Shown: positions 8,305 to 16,979 of the stretch, piece by piece
How the letters are laid out: every line of letters starts with the position of its first letter
Position numbering within the stretch: the first letter of the stretch is position 1
Source: PALSA-1296 sp037143335
Lineage (GTDB): Bacteria > Bacteroidota > Ignavibacteria > Palsa-1295
DNA length: 64,000 nucleotides
NCBI GenBank assembly: GCA_037143335.1
Contig: JBAWZA010000010.1
Location: forward strand, 1 to 64,000
Direction of reading: 5' to 3'
Program-made: the position numbers and the translations under genes
The notes under the pieces: model-generated
Told to the model about the DNA's origin: nothing
The model's database searches: none
The model's input: the letters and a program-made list of their open reading frames with translations, nothing else

Positions 8305-9303
8305 ATGGTAACAATTGCTCTTGACACAATGGGAGCTGACTTCTCACCTCGAAACGAGGTGCAAGGAGCAATTCAGGCTATCATCGAGACCAACGGACGG
8401 TTCAAAGTCCAGTTAGTCGGAAAAAAAGAGGAGATCGAGATCGAGTTAAAAAAGCAGCCAGCTTACCCGAAAGAATCAATCGAGATCATTGATGCCCGGG
8501 AAGTTATCACAATGGACGATGAGCCTGTTCAAGCTCTGCGAAAAAAACTTGATTCATCCATACTTGTTGGGTTGAAAGAATTAAGCGCAAAAAAAGCTGA
8601 TGCATTGATAAGTGCGGGAAATACCGGAGCAGTGATGAGCGGGGCAACGCTCAATCTTGGAAGAATCCCAGGTGTGAGCCGACCGATGATTGGATCGCAA
8701 TTCCCTCGGAGTAACGGTGGTTTCTCAATTCTATTCGATGTTGGGGCAACAGTTGATGCGAAGCCAAAGTGGCTAATGGAATACGGCATCATGGGTACGA
8801 TTTACGCCCGAGTCATATTCGGTATTGAAAATCCAAGTGTAGCATTGTTATCGGTTGGTACTGAGAAGGGCAAAGGAAATGCTCTTGTTTTTGAAGCTGC
8901 CGAGTTGCTCGAAGCCGCTAACTTAAACTTTGTTGGAAATGTTGAAGGCAGAGATATTCTCAACGGCAACGTTGACGTGATATTATGCGACGGCTTCACG
9001 GGGAATATTTTGCTCAAATTAACCGAGAGCGTATTGCCAGCACTGCGTCAGAGAATTCGTACATATTCCGAGCGCGGAATTATTCAGAAGCTCAAAGCCG
9101 CGGTGACAGCCTCGGTGTTGCGCTCATCACTAAAAGATTTCGATTATCAAGAATATGGCGGTGTACCGCTACTTGGTGTGAACGGCGTTGTAATCATCGG
9201 GCACGGAAGTTCGTCACCTCGAGCGTTTAGGACGATGCTTTTGAGAGCCGAGGAGTTAGTGCAGAAAGATCTGTGTGGCTTGTTGAAAAATGCTATGAGC
9301 TAA
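8305..9303 (+). CDS. plsX: Phosphate acyltransferase PlsX
   Basis: A 332-residue enzyme that makes acyl-phosphate from acyl-ACP, the first step of phospholipid synthesis with PlsY. The start MVTIALDTMGADFSPRNEVQ and the conserved SAGNTGAVMSGATLNLGRIPG, VGTEKGKGN and GFTGNILLKLTES segments are typical. Length matches the family. The next gene, fabH, starts 14 bases after its stop. A reading frame overlapping the end of plsX upstream of fabH exists but is not needed. Cytoplasmic or peripheral membrane. Confidence 0.97.
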   Translation: MVTIALDTMGADFSPRNEVQGAIQAIIETNGRFKVQLVGKKEEIEIELKKQPAYPKESIEIIDAREVITMDDEPVQALRKKLDSSILVGLKELSAKKADALISAGNTGAVMSGATLNLGRIPGVSRPMIGSQFPRSNGGFSILFDVGATVDAKPKWLMEYGIMGTIYARVIFGIENPSVALLSVGTEKGKGNALVFEAAELLEAANLNFVGNVEGRDILNGNVDVILCDGFTGNILLKLTESVLPALRQRIRTYSERGIIQKLKAAVTASVLRSSLKDFDYQEYGGVPLLGVNGVVIIGHGSSSPRAFRTMLLRAEELVQKDLCGLLKNAMS

Positions 9304-9317
9304 GAAAAAAATTTAGA

Positions 9318-10322
9318 ATGACTGGGTTAACAACAATAAAGAGAGCAGCAATAACAGCTATCGGGCATTACTTGCCTGAGGAAGTGCTTACGAATGCATA
9401 TTTTGAGTCTTATCTCGACACAACCGACGAGTGGCTTAAACAACGAACAGGTATTAACACACGCCGCATTCTTCGTATAGGCGGTGCGAGTGATCTGGCG
9501 CTTCCTGCAGCCAAAGAAGTATTGGAAAAACGTGGCATCGGGGCAGATGAGTTAGATATAATTATCTTTTGTACAGTAACACCCGATATGTTTTTCCCTG
9601 CTACTGCTTGTGTGCTACAGGATAAACTCGGAGCAAAGAATTGCTGGGGATTTGATCTATCCGGAGCTTGTTCGGGATTCCTATTTGGGCTTGAGACGGG
9701 TCGGCGATTCATTGAATCAGGTGCCGCAAAAAAAGTACTTGTTGTCGGTGCAGATAAAATGAGTTCGATCTTGGATTACAACGATCGGAATACCTGCGTG
9801 TTATTCGGCGATGGAGCAGGAGTTGCGCTATTAGAACCGATAGAAGATAGCGAATACGGAATTATAGATTCCATACTTCATATAGATGGCGCAGGTGGCA
9901 AACATTTGCACATGAAAGCCGGAGGAAGTCTGAATCCATCATCACATGAGACAGTAGATAATAAATGGCACTACGTTTATCAGGAAGGACAGACTGTTTT
10001 TAAGAGTGCCGTCGTTGGCATGGCTGATGTCTCAGCTGAGATTGTCGCAAAGAATAATTTAACCGCAGATGACATCGCCTATCTCGTACCACATCAAGCA
10101 AATCTTAGAATCATCGAAGCAACCCGTGCCCGGATGGGACTTGACCCTGAGAAAGTGATGATCAACATTGATAAGTACGGCAATACTACAGCAGGTACAA
10201 TTCCTATTTGTTTAAGTGAATGGCAAGCTGCCGGGAAGTTGAAGAAGGGAGACCGCCTCGTTCTTGCAAGTTTCGGAGCAGGATATACTTGGGGTTCGAT
10301 ACTTCTTAGATGGGCATACTAA
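9318..10322 (+). CDS. fabH: 3-oxoacyl-ACP synthase III FabH
   Basis: A 334-residue condensing enzyme that joins acetyl-CoA (or a branched starter) to malonyl-ACP to begin fatty acid synthesis. The catalytic triad is visible: Cys118 in GACSGFLFG, His in VPHQANLRIIEA and Asn in IDKYGNTTAGTIP. The start is set at ATG 9318 (MTGLTTIKRAAITAIGHYLP); an in-frame start at 9273 would overlap plsX and add residues that are not family-like. The gene is one base away from fabD, implying translational coupling within the fab operon. Confidence 0.97.
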   Translation: MTGLTTIKRAAITAIGHYLPEEVLTNAYFESYLDTTDEWLKQRTGINTRRILRIGGASDLALPAAKEVLEKRGIGADELDIIIFCTVTPDMFFPATACVLQDKLGAKNCWGFDLSGACSGFLFGLETGRRFIESGAAKKVLVVGADKMSSILDYNDRNTCVLFGDGAGVALLEPIEDSEYGIIDSILHIDGAGGKHLHMKAGGSLNPSSHETVDNKWHYVYQEGQTVFKSAVVGMADVSAEIVAKNNLTADDIAYLVPHQANLRIIEATRARMGLDPEKVMINIDKYGNTTAGTIPICLSEWQAAGKLKKGDRLVLASFGAGYTWGSILLRWAY

Positions 10323-10323
10323 A

Positions 10324-11226
10324 ATGAAAGCATTTATTTTTCCAGGACAAGGATCGCAGTATGTTGGCATGGCGAAGGAATTTGCCGCTGATGCTGTTGT
10401 TTCTCGTTTTATGGAAGAGGCGGATGATATTCTGCATGTGAATTTATCCCGCACCATGTTAGGAGGACCAGATGATGTCCTGAAGAGCACAGACTATACA
10501 CAGCCTGCAATTTTTCTGCATTCGATGATTGCACTGAAATTTACTGAAGGACTTGAGACCCCGTCAGCATATGCAGGGCACTCACTCGGTGAGTTCAGCG
10601 CTCTGACTGCCGCTGGAGTTTTTGAATATGCCGATGCGTTAAAGTTAGTCCACCTGCGAGGCAAGTTGATGGCAGAAGCAGGAAGGCGTAACTCTGGAAC
10701 GATGGCTGCTATTATAGGATTAGAATCCGATGTACTGACAGCACTTAGTGCAAGCGTAGAAACTGAGACTGGTAAAATAGTTAGACCTGCGAATTTTAAT
10801 TCGCCTGGACAAATCGTGATTTCAGGTTCAGTTGACGGCGTTCACGAGGTGATGAAGAGAGCGAAGGAGCAAGGTGTTCGTATTGCGAAGGAGTTGCCAG
10901 TTTCTGGCGCATTCCATTCACCTCTTATGCAGTATGCTGCAGATGGATTGAAAGAAGCATTAGATTCTGTTGAGCTTAATGAGCCTTCAACGCCGGTATT
11001 TGCGAACGTCACGGCTCAGCCGCATGGCTCGGCGGATGAAATCAGAAATTTACTGGTTGAACAGTTAACATCCCCGGTCAGATGGGAAGAAAGCGTGAGG
11101 GCGATGGCTGAGATTGGTATCACTGAGTTCACAGAGTTTGGACCCGGAAAAGTATTGCAGGGTTTGGTCTCACGTACTCTTCAGTCGGCAACAGTTTCGG
11201 GGGTAGAGAAACCTGCGGCAAATTAA
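10324..11226 (+). CDS. fabD: Malonyl-CoA:ACP transacylase FabD
   Basis: A 300-residue transacylase that loads malonyl groups onto acyl carrier protein. MKAFIFPGQGSQYVGM at the N-terminus and the nucleophile elbow GHSLGEFSAL (Ser87) are diagnostic, and the His of SGAFHSPLM completes the active site. The start at 10324 lies just after the fabH stop. A frame extended upstream to 10264 would run into fabH and is rejected. The gene is followed after 17 bases by a Cys-rich protein that interrupts the usual fabD-fabG order. Confidence 0.97.
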   Translation: MKAFIFPGQGSQYVGMAKEFAADAVVSRFMEEADDILHVNLSRTMLGGPDDVLKSTDYTQPAIFLHSMIALKFTEGLETPSAYAGHSLGEFSALTAAGVFEYADALKLVHLRGKLMAEAGRRNSGTMAAIIGLESDVLTALSASVETETGKIVRPANFNSPGQIVISGSVDGVHEVMKRAKEQGVRIAKELPVSGAFHSPLMQYAADGLKEALDSVELNEPSTPVFANVTAQPHGSADEIRNLLVEQLTSPVRWEESVRAMAEIGITEFTEFGPGKVLQGLVSRTLQSATVSGVEKPAAN

Positions 11227-11243
11227 TTTTATTTAAGAAGATA

Positions 11244-11960
11244 TTGAGCACACAACATATCGGCGACGATCATCAAAACGAAACGGGCGATATCCCAGCT
11301 TCGAGACTTGCGCCCTTTAAGGTAAAGGGCTTACGAGTTGATGAGTTGATCTTTACTCAGGGCTTCGTGAACTACTGCGACATTGATAAGTGTGGGGGTG
11401 GTTGTTGTCATTCCGGTGTTTACGCCGATAAGAAAGAATATGAAAATATTCTCGCTCACAAAGATGAGATCATCGCTGTGATGGATGATTCGCAACCGAA
11501 AAATCCTGATGATTGGTTTGATGGGGAGTGGATTGCTGATTCTGATTTTCCTTCAGGCGAGGCGATTGGTACACAAGTTCATGAACGTGACGGTGGAATA
11601 TCAGGATTCAAAGAAGGTTGCGTGTTTTTAGATCACAATCATTTTTGTTCAATTCAGGTAGCGGCAAAAGCAAACGGCGTTCATCGTTGGGCTTGGAAAC
11701 CAGATTACTGCATCATGTTTCCGATTACTGTCGTCGAAGGTACAATTACTTACGATGATTCCCACTCGGCTGATCTCGGACATTGCGGTCCGAAAGGCTC
11801 TGCTGGTTATGTGCACTCAGCATACGAAGCAATGAAGGAAGAACTCCAGAATTTTCTATCGGCATCGGAGTTCGCTGAGATGGATGCATATTACCGAGCA
11901 AATCGCGATCGCTTCGAGGCAGAGCGCTTAAAGAATTCACTCGTTCAAATTAGTATTTAA
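11244..11960 (+). CDS. Cysteine-rich DUF3109/YkgJ-like protein inside the fab cluster
   Basis: A 238-residue soluble protein starting at TTG 11244. It carries clustered Cys: YCDIDKCGGGCCHSGVY near the N-terminus, EGCVFLDHNHFCSIQ in the middle, and PDYCIMFP and GHCGP further on. This pattern fits the DUF3109 / YkgJ group of putative zinc- or iron-binding Cys-cluster proteins, whose function is unknown. It sits in the same direction between fabD and fabG, 17 and 6 bases from its neighbours, so it is surely co-transcribed with fatty acid synthesis genes. Whether it works in that pathway, for example as a metal-dependent factor, is not known. Confidence 0.75.
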   Translation: MSTQHIGDDHQNETGDIPASRLAPFKVKGLRVDELIFTQGFVNYCDIDKCGGGCCHSGVYADKKEYENILAHKDEIIAVMDDSQPKNPDDWFDGEWIADSDFPSGEAIGTQVHERDGGISGFKEGCVFLDHNHFCSIQVAAKANGVHRWAWKPDYCIMFPITVVEGTITYDDSHSADLGHCGPKGSAGYVHSAYEAMKEELQNFLSASEFAEMDAYYRANRDRFEAERLKNSLVQISI

Positions 11961-11966
11961 TCGAAG

Positions 11967-12710
11967 ATGATGCTTTCAGGTCAAGTAGCAGTTGTAACAG
12001 GTGGCTCACGGGGGATAGGGAAGTCCATCGTGATAAAATTGGCAAATGAAGGCGCCGATATTGTGTTCACCTATGCATCGAATGAAGATGCTGCGAATGC
12101 GACGAAGCTTGCAGTCGAACAATTGGGACGGAAGTGTTTTGCGATAAAAGCCGATGCCGTCAGTGGTGCTTCGGCTACCGAAGTGATTGACAAAACAATC
12201 GAACATTTTGGCAAGGTTGACATTTTGATTAACAATGCCGGGATTACGAAGGATACACTTCTCATGCGGATGTCGGAACAGGATTGGGACGCCGTCTTGG
12301 ATGTGAACCTGAAAGGCGTATTTCTCATGACCAAGGCAGCAATCCGGCCGATGATGAGTGCAAAACGTGGGAAGATAATTACACTATCGAGTGTTGTAGG
12401 AATCGTCGGAAATCCGGGGCAGGCGAACTACTGCGCTTCTAAAGCAGGAGTAATAGGATTTTCGAAGTCACTTGCCAAGGAAGTCGGATCGCGTGGCATT
12501 ACTGTAAACGTTGTTGCACCAGGTTATATTGAAACGGATATGACCAATAAGCTCAATGAAGTTCAGCGAAAAGCTATAATGGATATGATACCGTTGAAGC
12601 GAATTGCTCAACCGGATGAAATCGCAGGAGTCGTTGCATTTCTCGCGTCGCCTGCCGCGAATTACATCACCGGCGAGACCATCAAGGTTGATGGCGGAAT
12701 GGCAATGTAG
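11967..12710 (+). CDS. fabG: 3-oxoacyl-ACP reductase FabG
   Basis: A 247-residue short-chain dehydrogenase that reduces 3-oxoacyl-ACP with NADPH. The cofactor motif TGGSRGIGKS (residues 11-20), NNAG, the catalytic Ser in LSSVVG and the Tyr-Lys pair in NYCASKAG are all present, and the C-terminus ITGETIKVDGGMAM is typical. Two adjacent ATG codons (11967, 11970) could start it. It is six bases downstream of the Cys-rich protein gene and precedes acpP, the canonical order. Confidence 0.97.
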   Translation: MMLSGQVAVVTGGSRGIGKSIVIKLANEGADIVFTYASNEDAANATKLAVEQLGRKCFAIKADAVSGASATEVIDKTIEHFGKVDILINNAGITKDTLLMRMSEQDWDAVLDVNLKGVFLMTKAAIRPMMSAKRGKIITLSSVVGIVGNPGQANYCASKAGVIGFSKSLAKEVGSRGITVNVVAPGYIETDMTNKLNEVQRKAIMDMIPLKRIAQPDEIAGVVAFLASPAANYITGETIKVDGGMAM

Positions 12711-12762
12711 AGTTTGACAACAATTTTTTTTTTACACAATCATTACTCACTCATAAAAGAAT

Positions 12763-13002
12763 ATGGCAGATCAAAACATTGAAGCAAAAGTTCGGGAAAT
12801 CATCGTATCCAAACTGGGCGTTGAAGAGTCACAGGTAACAACAGCAGCTTCGTTCACGAAGGACCTCGGTGCTGATTCACTCGACACCGTTGAACTCGTG
12901 ATGGAGTTCGAAAAAGAATTTGGAATGCAGATCCCTGACGAAGATGCAGAAAAGATTCAATCCGTTGGTGATGCAGTAACCTATATCAGTTCTAAAAAAT
13001 AA
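12763..13002 (+). CDS. acpP: Acyl carrier protein
   Basis: A 79-residue acidic protein with the phosphopantetheine attachment motif DLGADSLDTVEL, Ser39 being the modified residue. It carries the growing acyl chain for all Fab enzymes and PlsX. The gene follows fabG by 52 bases, a gap that contains a run of ten T but no clear stem, and precedes fabF by 13 bases. Confidence 0.98.
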   Translation: MADQNIEAKVREIIVSKLGVEESQVTTAASFTKDLGADSLDTVELVMEFEKEFGMQIPDEDAEKIQSVGDAVTYISSKK

Positions 13003-13015
13003 ATTATTCGTTTTT

Positions 13016-14269
13016 ATGCCGCATGAACTCCGACGTGTAGTCGTCACTGGAATGGGAACGGTTTCTCCGATAGGTAATGATGTCGTTACCCTTTGGGATA
13101 GCCTGATGAAAGGTCGTTCCGGTGCCGGACCAATTACACGATTCGATCCGACTGGATACGACACAAGATTCGCTTGCGAAGTGAAGGAATTCGACGTCCT
13201 GAAATTCGTTGATCGCAAACTTTCTAACCGCATGGATTTTTTCACGCAGTACGGAATGGCAGCGACGATCATGGCTGTGGAAGATTCAAAATTGAATCTT
13301 GACACCGTGAACAAAGAGCGAGTCGGAGTGATCTACGGATCTGGTATCGGTGGCATGTGGATGAATTTCAAACAGCAAGAATCGGTCTATGAAACGAAAG
13401 GTCCGCACCGGATTTCTCCGTTTTTTATCCCGATGATTCTTTCCGATATTTGTGCCGGCTATATCTCGATGCGTTTCGGATTCAAAGGACCGAACTATGC
13501 AACGACAAGTGCATGCGCTACGAGTAATCATGCAATCATTGATGCGATGATGTATATTCAACGCGGACTGACAGATGTCATGGTTGCTGGTGGTGCCGAA
13601 GCTGGTATTTGTCCGATGGGTGTTGGTGGCTTCAATGCAATGAAAGCCCTCTCAACTCGCAACGACGAGCCGGAGCGCGCAAGCCGACCGTTTGATAAAG
13701 AGCGTGACGGGTTCGTGATGGGCGATGGTGGTGCTACACTTATCCTCGAAGAACTTGAACATGCCAAAGCAAGAGGCGCGAAAATTTATGCTGAGTTAAC
13801 TGGTTTCGGTTCGACTGCTGATGCACATCACATCACCATGCCAGCTCCGGGTGGCGAAGGTGCAGTGAGGTCAATGAAAATGTCGCTTGCCGATGCGCGA
13901 CTCTCTCCGAATGATATTGATTATATCAATGTACATGGTACGTCAACCATGCCCGGTGATATCGCCGAGACCGAAGCTATCAAAACAACATTCGGCGATC
14001 ATGCTCGGAAAGTTGCAATCAGTTCATCGAAATCAATGACGGGTCATTTGCTTGGAGCGGCTGGAGCCATCGAAGCGATTATTACTGTACTTGCAATTGA
14101 ACATCAGATTGCTCCGCCGACAATCAATTTGGAATTCCCTGATCCTGAATGCGATCTTGACTATGTCCCAAACGTTGCACGACCAATGACAATCAATGCT
14201 GCGATGAGCAATGGCTTTGGGTTTGGCGGCCACAATGCAACACTTATTTTTACTCGGTACTCAGAGTAA
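13016..14269 (+). CDS. fabF: 3-oxoacyl-ACP synthase II FabF
   Basis: A 417-residue elongating condensing enzyme. The active-site Cys lies in TTSACATSNHAIIDA, the two His in NVHGTSTMPGD and KSMTGHLLGAAGAIEAI, and the glycine-rich C-terminus is SNGFGFGGHNATLIF. Length and motifs are those of FabF rather than FabB. It extends acyl chains with malonyl-ACP. The gene ends the fatty acid block and is followed by rnc after 27 bases, as in many bacteria. Confidence 0.97.
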   Translation: MPHELRRVVVTGMGTVSPIGNDVVTLWDSLMKGRSGAGPITRFDPTGYDTRFACEVKEFDVLKFVDRKLSNRMDFFTQYGMAATIMAVEDSKLNLDTVNKERVGVIYGSGIGGMWMNFKQQESVYETKGPHRISPFFIPMILSDICAGYISMRFGFKGPNYATTSACATSNHAIIDAMMYIQRGLTDVMVAGGAEAGICPMGVGGFNAMKALSTRNDEPERASRPFDKERDGFVMGDGGATLILEELEHAKARGAKIYAELTGFGSTADAHHITMPAPGGEGAVRSMKMSLADARLSPNDIDYINVHGTSTMPGDIAETEAIKTTFGDHARKVAISSSKSMTGHLLGAAGAIEAIITVLAIEHQIAPPTINLEFPDPECDLDYVPNVARPMTINAAMSNGFGFGGHNATLIFTRYSE

Positions 14270-14296
14270 AACTTACCGGCAATAATTTCAGTATTT

Positions 14297-15184
14297 GTGA
14301 AATCAACCAACGGAGAAGCAAAAGGATTTTTCGATAAAGTTCGCAGCCGGATTGATCGCTATCGCGAAGCCGGCGCTGCAAGACGTGAGCGGATTGCAAC
14401 TGGTCAGCATCCAATATTTTCTTTTTGGGAGCCACGAAAGCCTGCCGAACTCCCAGTCCCCCCACCAATTCCCGGTGTAGCACGAGGCACACTGAGTGCA
14501 TCAGAATTTGAACAACTCGAAAGACGACTCGGCTACGTAATAAAATTCCGTGTCTATTTTCTTCAAGCTCTGACTCATCGCTCCTATCTTCAGTTCATGA
14601 ATGAACAAGGGATGGAATCAAACGAACGATTAGAATTTCTTGGCGATGCAGTGCTTGATTTAATTGTCGGAGAATATTTATATCGCGAATTTCAAAATCT
14701 TCCCGAAGGCGACCTTACTAAATTGCGTTCTCGTTTGGTATCAGGTTCTGCTTTAGCAAAACATGCGACTGAGTTAGGACTTGATCAATTCATGCTCCTA
14801 TCAACATCGGCGCAGAACTCACTCATTCGTGGTTCGATGACCTTACTCGCTGATGCGTATGAAGCTATCATTGCAGCAATTTACCTCGATGGAGGAATGG
14901 ATGCTGCCCGCGATTTTATTTATCGCCACATCATAACTCATACACGACGTGATGAGTTAATGCTTTCCGATACAAATTATAAATCCATGCTCTTGGAGTA
15001 TGTTCAGTCACAGAAGATGGGTGTGCCACGATATGTGACCGTAAGTGAAGAAGGACCCAATCATGCGAGAATATTTAGTGTCGAAGTTCTTGTCGGGGGA
15101 TTTGTTCGCGGAGGCGGACGTGGGCATTCGAAAAAAGAAGCAGAGCAAGCTGCGGCACAAATTGCATTGCAAGAACTTGGATAA
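14297..15184 (+). CDS. rnc: Ribonuclease III
   Basis: A 295-residue double-strand-specific endoribonuclease, starting at GTG 14297. The catalytic signature ERLEFLGDAVLDLIVGEYLY, with the metal-binding Glu/Asp, starts near residue 112, and a dsRNA-binding domain follows at the C-terminus (NYKSMLLEYVQSQKMG to KKEAEQAAAQIAL). Residues 1-70 form a basic, proline-containing extension ahead of the catalytic domain that standard RNase III lacks. A later start would remove it, but no ATG lies in that stretch in a fitting place. It processes rRNA and structured mRNAs. Confidence 0.93.
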   Translation: MKSTNGEAKGFFDKVRSRIDRYREAGAARRERIATGQHPIFSFWEPRKPAELPVPPPIPGVARGTLSASEFEQLERRLGYVIKFRVYFLQALTHRSYLQFMNEQGMESNERLEFLGDAVLDLIVGEYLYREFQNLPEGDLTKLRSRLVSGSALAKHATELGLDQFMLLSTSAQNSLIRGSMTLLADAYEAIIAAIYLDGGMDAARDFIYRHIITHTRRDELMLSDTNYKSMLLEYVQSQKMGVPRYVTVSEEGPNHARIFSVEVLVGGFVRGGGRGHSKKEAEQAAAQIALQELG

Positions 15185-15212
15185 TTCACAGCAGATCTGA
15201 ATACTCCTGTAA

Positions 15213-16232
15213 TTGAAAAATACAATTAAATATCTGCTTGCATTTCTTCTAACCGCGGGCGCACTGTATCTCGCATTCAAAGGTCAAGAATTTTCTGCAA
15301 TTGGTTCGCAGTTATCTCATACAAATATAATTGCACTTCTTGGATTAGTCGGTTTCCAAATTCTAGCGCATTTTATTCGTGGTTGGAGATGGCAATATTT
15401 ACTACGACCAATTAAAACAAAAACCAGTTTGTGGGTAGCATTCAAAGCAGTGATGGCTGGTTATGCCATGAATAACGTCCTCCCCCGTGCTGGCGAACTA
15501 GTCCGACCCGCTATGGCATCGGTTGCGGAAGATATGCCGTTTGCAGGAACACTTGCAACGATCATCGTTGAAAGAATTTTTGATGTCATTGCCTTAGGCG
15601 CGTTATTTCTTTACTCGCTTTTTAGTTACGAATCCAAATTCCGTTCAGCATTCCCTCAGCTTGCTAATGCGGCACTGCCATTATTATTAGTAATCACCAC
15701 CGGACTCATTATTTTTGTTGCAATATTTGTAAGTAAATCCGTATCGAGTTTTTTTCTACAACTGATTGAAAAAATATTTCCACAAAAATTAACCACTCCG
15801 ATCAGTAACGCATTCAAAACATTTACGGCTGGACTTCATGGCTTGCAACGCAACACTGCAATCCCGATTATTTTTGGTACCGTCGCAGTTTGGATGTCCT
15901 ATCTGTTCTCGACATATTGTAGCCTTTATGTGCTCCCTGGATCTGGAATCGAAAATATCGGAATGAGCGGAGCCGCTGTACTACTTGCACTTTCAGGAAT
16001 TGCTATTACCATACCAACTCCCGGAGGTACAGGTACCTATCACTATTTTATTAAGTCCGCACTTATCCTGTTCTTCCTGATACCTGCTGACTCAGCCGCT
16101 GCATTCGCAATCATTACTCATGGAGCGAATTATATCGTCATCACAGTTCTCGGATTAGGATTTATGTTCGGTGCCGGAGTCTCAATGCAATCAGCGAAAA
16201 GCAAAGCTGAGGCAAATTCCCAAATCGTTTAA
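15213..16232 (+). CDS. Lysylphosphatidylglycerol synthase TM-domain (UPF0104/YbhN) membrane protein
   Basis: A 339-residue integral membrane protein with about eight hydrophobic helices, starting at TTG 15213. The conserved piece NNVLPRAGELVRPAMAS after the second helix pair and PTPGGTGTYHYFIK near the end identify the UPF0104 / flippase-like LPG-synthase transmembrane family. Members occur alone or fused to transferase domains; this one has only the membrane part. A role in lipid or lipid-linked substrate translocation is plausible but unproven. It is 28 bases downstream of rnc and converges on the next gene with a four-base overlap of the ends. Confidence 0.85.
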   Translation: MKNTIKYLLAFLLTAGALYLAFKGQEFSAIGSQLSHTNIIALLGLVGFQILAHFIRGWRWQYLLRPIKTKTSLWVAFKAVMAGYAMNNVLPRAGELVRPAMASVAEDMPFAGTLATIIVERIFDVIALGALFLYSLFSYESKFRSAFPQLANAALPLLLVITTGLIIFVAIFVSKSVSSFFLQLIEKIFPQKLTTPISNAFKTFTAGLHGLQRNTAIPIIFGTVAVWMSYLFSTYCSLYVLPGSGIENIGMSGAAVLLALSGIAITIPTPGGTGTYHYFIKSALILFFLIPADSAAAFAIITHGANYIVITVLGLGFMFGAGVSMQSAKSKAEANSQIV

Positions 16233-16894
16233 GAATTATTCGCCGCATTTATAATATCTCGAACTTCAAGAATATGTTTTGTATAACCAGATAACGAAAC
16301 CGAAATCATCGCCATACCAATTTCTCGGAGAGTACAAACGGCTGAAGGGAAAAATAATTTAAATACTGGGTAAAGCCACGCGACATAAGTATAGGGCTTC
16401 AAGGTTCGCTTTAGTCCCTTCGTAGGCTGTATATATCCAGGCCGTATCGCATAAAACTTTTCACCAAAAATGGCTGTCAAATCATTTTCAGTCTTTCCTT
16501 TAACTCTTGCCCACATCTGCTTATTCGTCAAACTCGGATCAGTACCTGCTCCTGATACAAAGCAAAAAAGTGAATTAGGGTTAGCATCCTTGAAGGCTTG
16601 ACCGAAGCCGACTGCAATATCATACGTGATTTTCGTATAATCTGCCTCGTCCTTACCAATCGAAGTTGTGCCGAGGCAGAAGTAACATGCGTCGAATCCA
16701 GCGAACTCAGCTTTAATTGCACCAAGATTTGAAAAATCCTTCACATAAACTTCTCGTAATTTAGGATGAGACATTTCGGTCGGTTTTCGGCTGATGGCAA
16801 GAACCGATTCAACTCTGGGATCCAAGAGGCATTCGTGGAGTACACCTTCACCGACCATCCCTGTTACGCCTGTTATAACAACCTTTATTCCCAT
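16229..16894 (-). CDS. NAD(P)-binding Rossmann-fold oxidoreductase-like protein
   Basis: A 221-residue protein whose start MGIKVVITGVTGMVGEGVLH carries the glycine-rich nucleotide-binding loop of atypical short-chain dehydrogenases (NAD(P)H-binding, HTATIP2/YbjT-like). CYFCLGTTSIGKDEADYTK and FVSGAGTDPS are further family-like segments. Function and substrate are unknown. The start at 16894 is chosen because the upstream in-frame extension to 17182 runs through repeat DNA and into ahcY. The 3' end overlaps the convergent membrane protein gene by four bases. Confidence 0.8.
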   Translation of the reverse strand: MGIKVVITGVTGMVGEGVLHECLLDPRVESVLAISRKPTEMSHPKLREVYVKDFSNLGAIKAEFAGFDACYFCLGTTSIGKDEADYTKITYDIAVGFGQAFKDANPNSLFCFVSGAGTDPSLTNKQMWARVKGKTENDLTAIFGEKFYAIRPGYIQPTKGLKRTLKPYTYVAWLYPVFKLFFPSAVCTLREIGMAMISVSLSGYTKHILEVRDIINAANNS

Positions 16895-16951
16895 TTTCGA
16901 AATCCTGATATTGAAACAAAAGAGGAATTGCTTTCGCAATCCCCCCATGTG

Positions 16952-16977
16952 TAATTCGTAATTCCTAATTCGTAATT
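16952..16977. repeat. Tandem TAATTCGTAATT repeat between ahcY and its neighbour
   Basis: Two exact copies of TAATTCGTAATT (16952-16963 and 16966-16977) lie 14 bases apart in the short gap after the ahcY stop. This AT-rich repeat is an intergenic spacer; it has no coding capacity. Confidence 0.6.
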
Positions 16978-16979
16978 GA

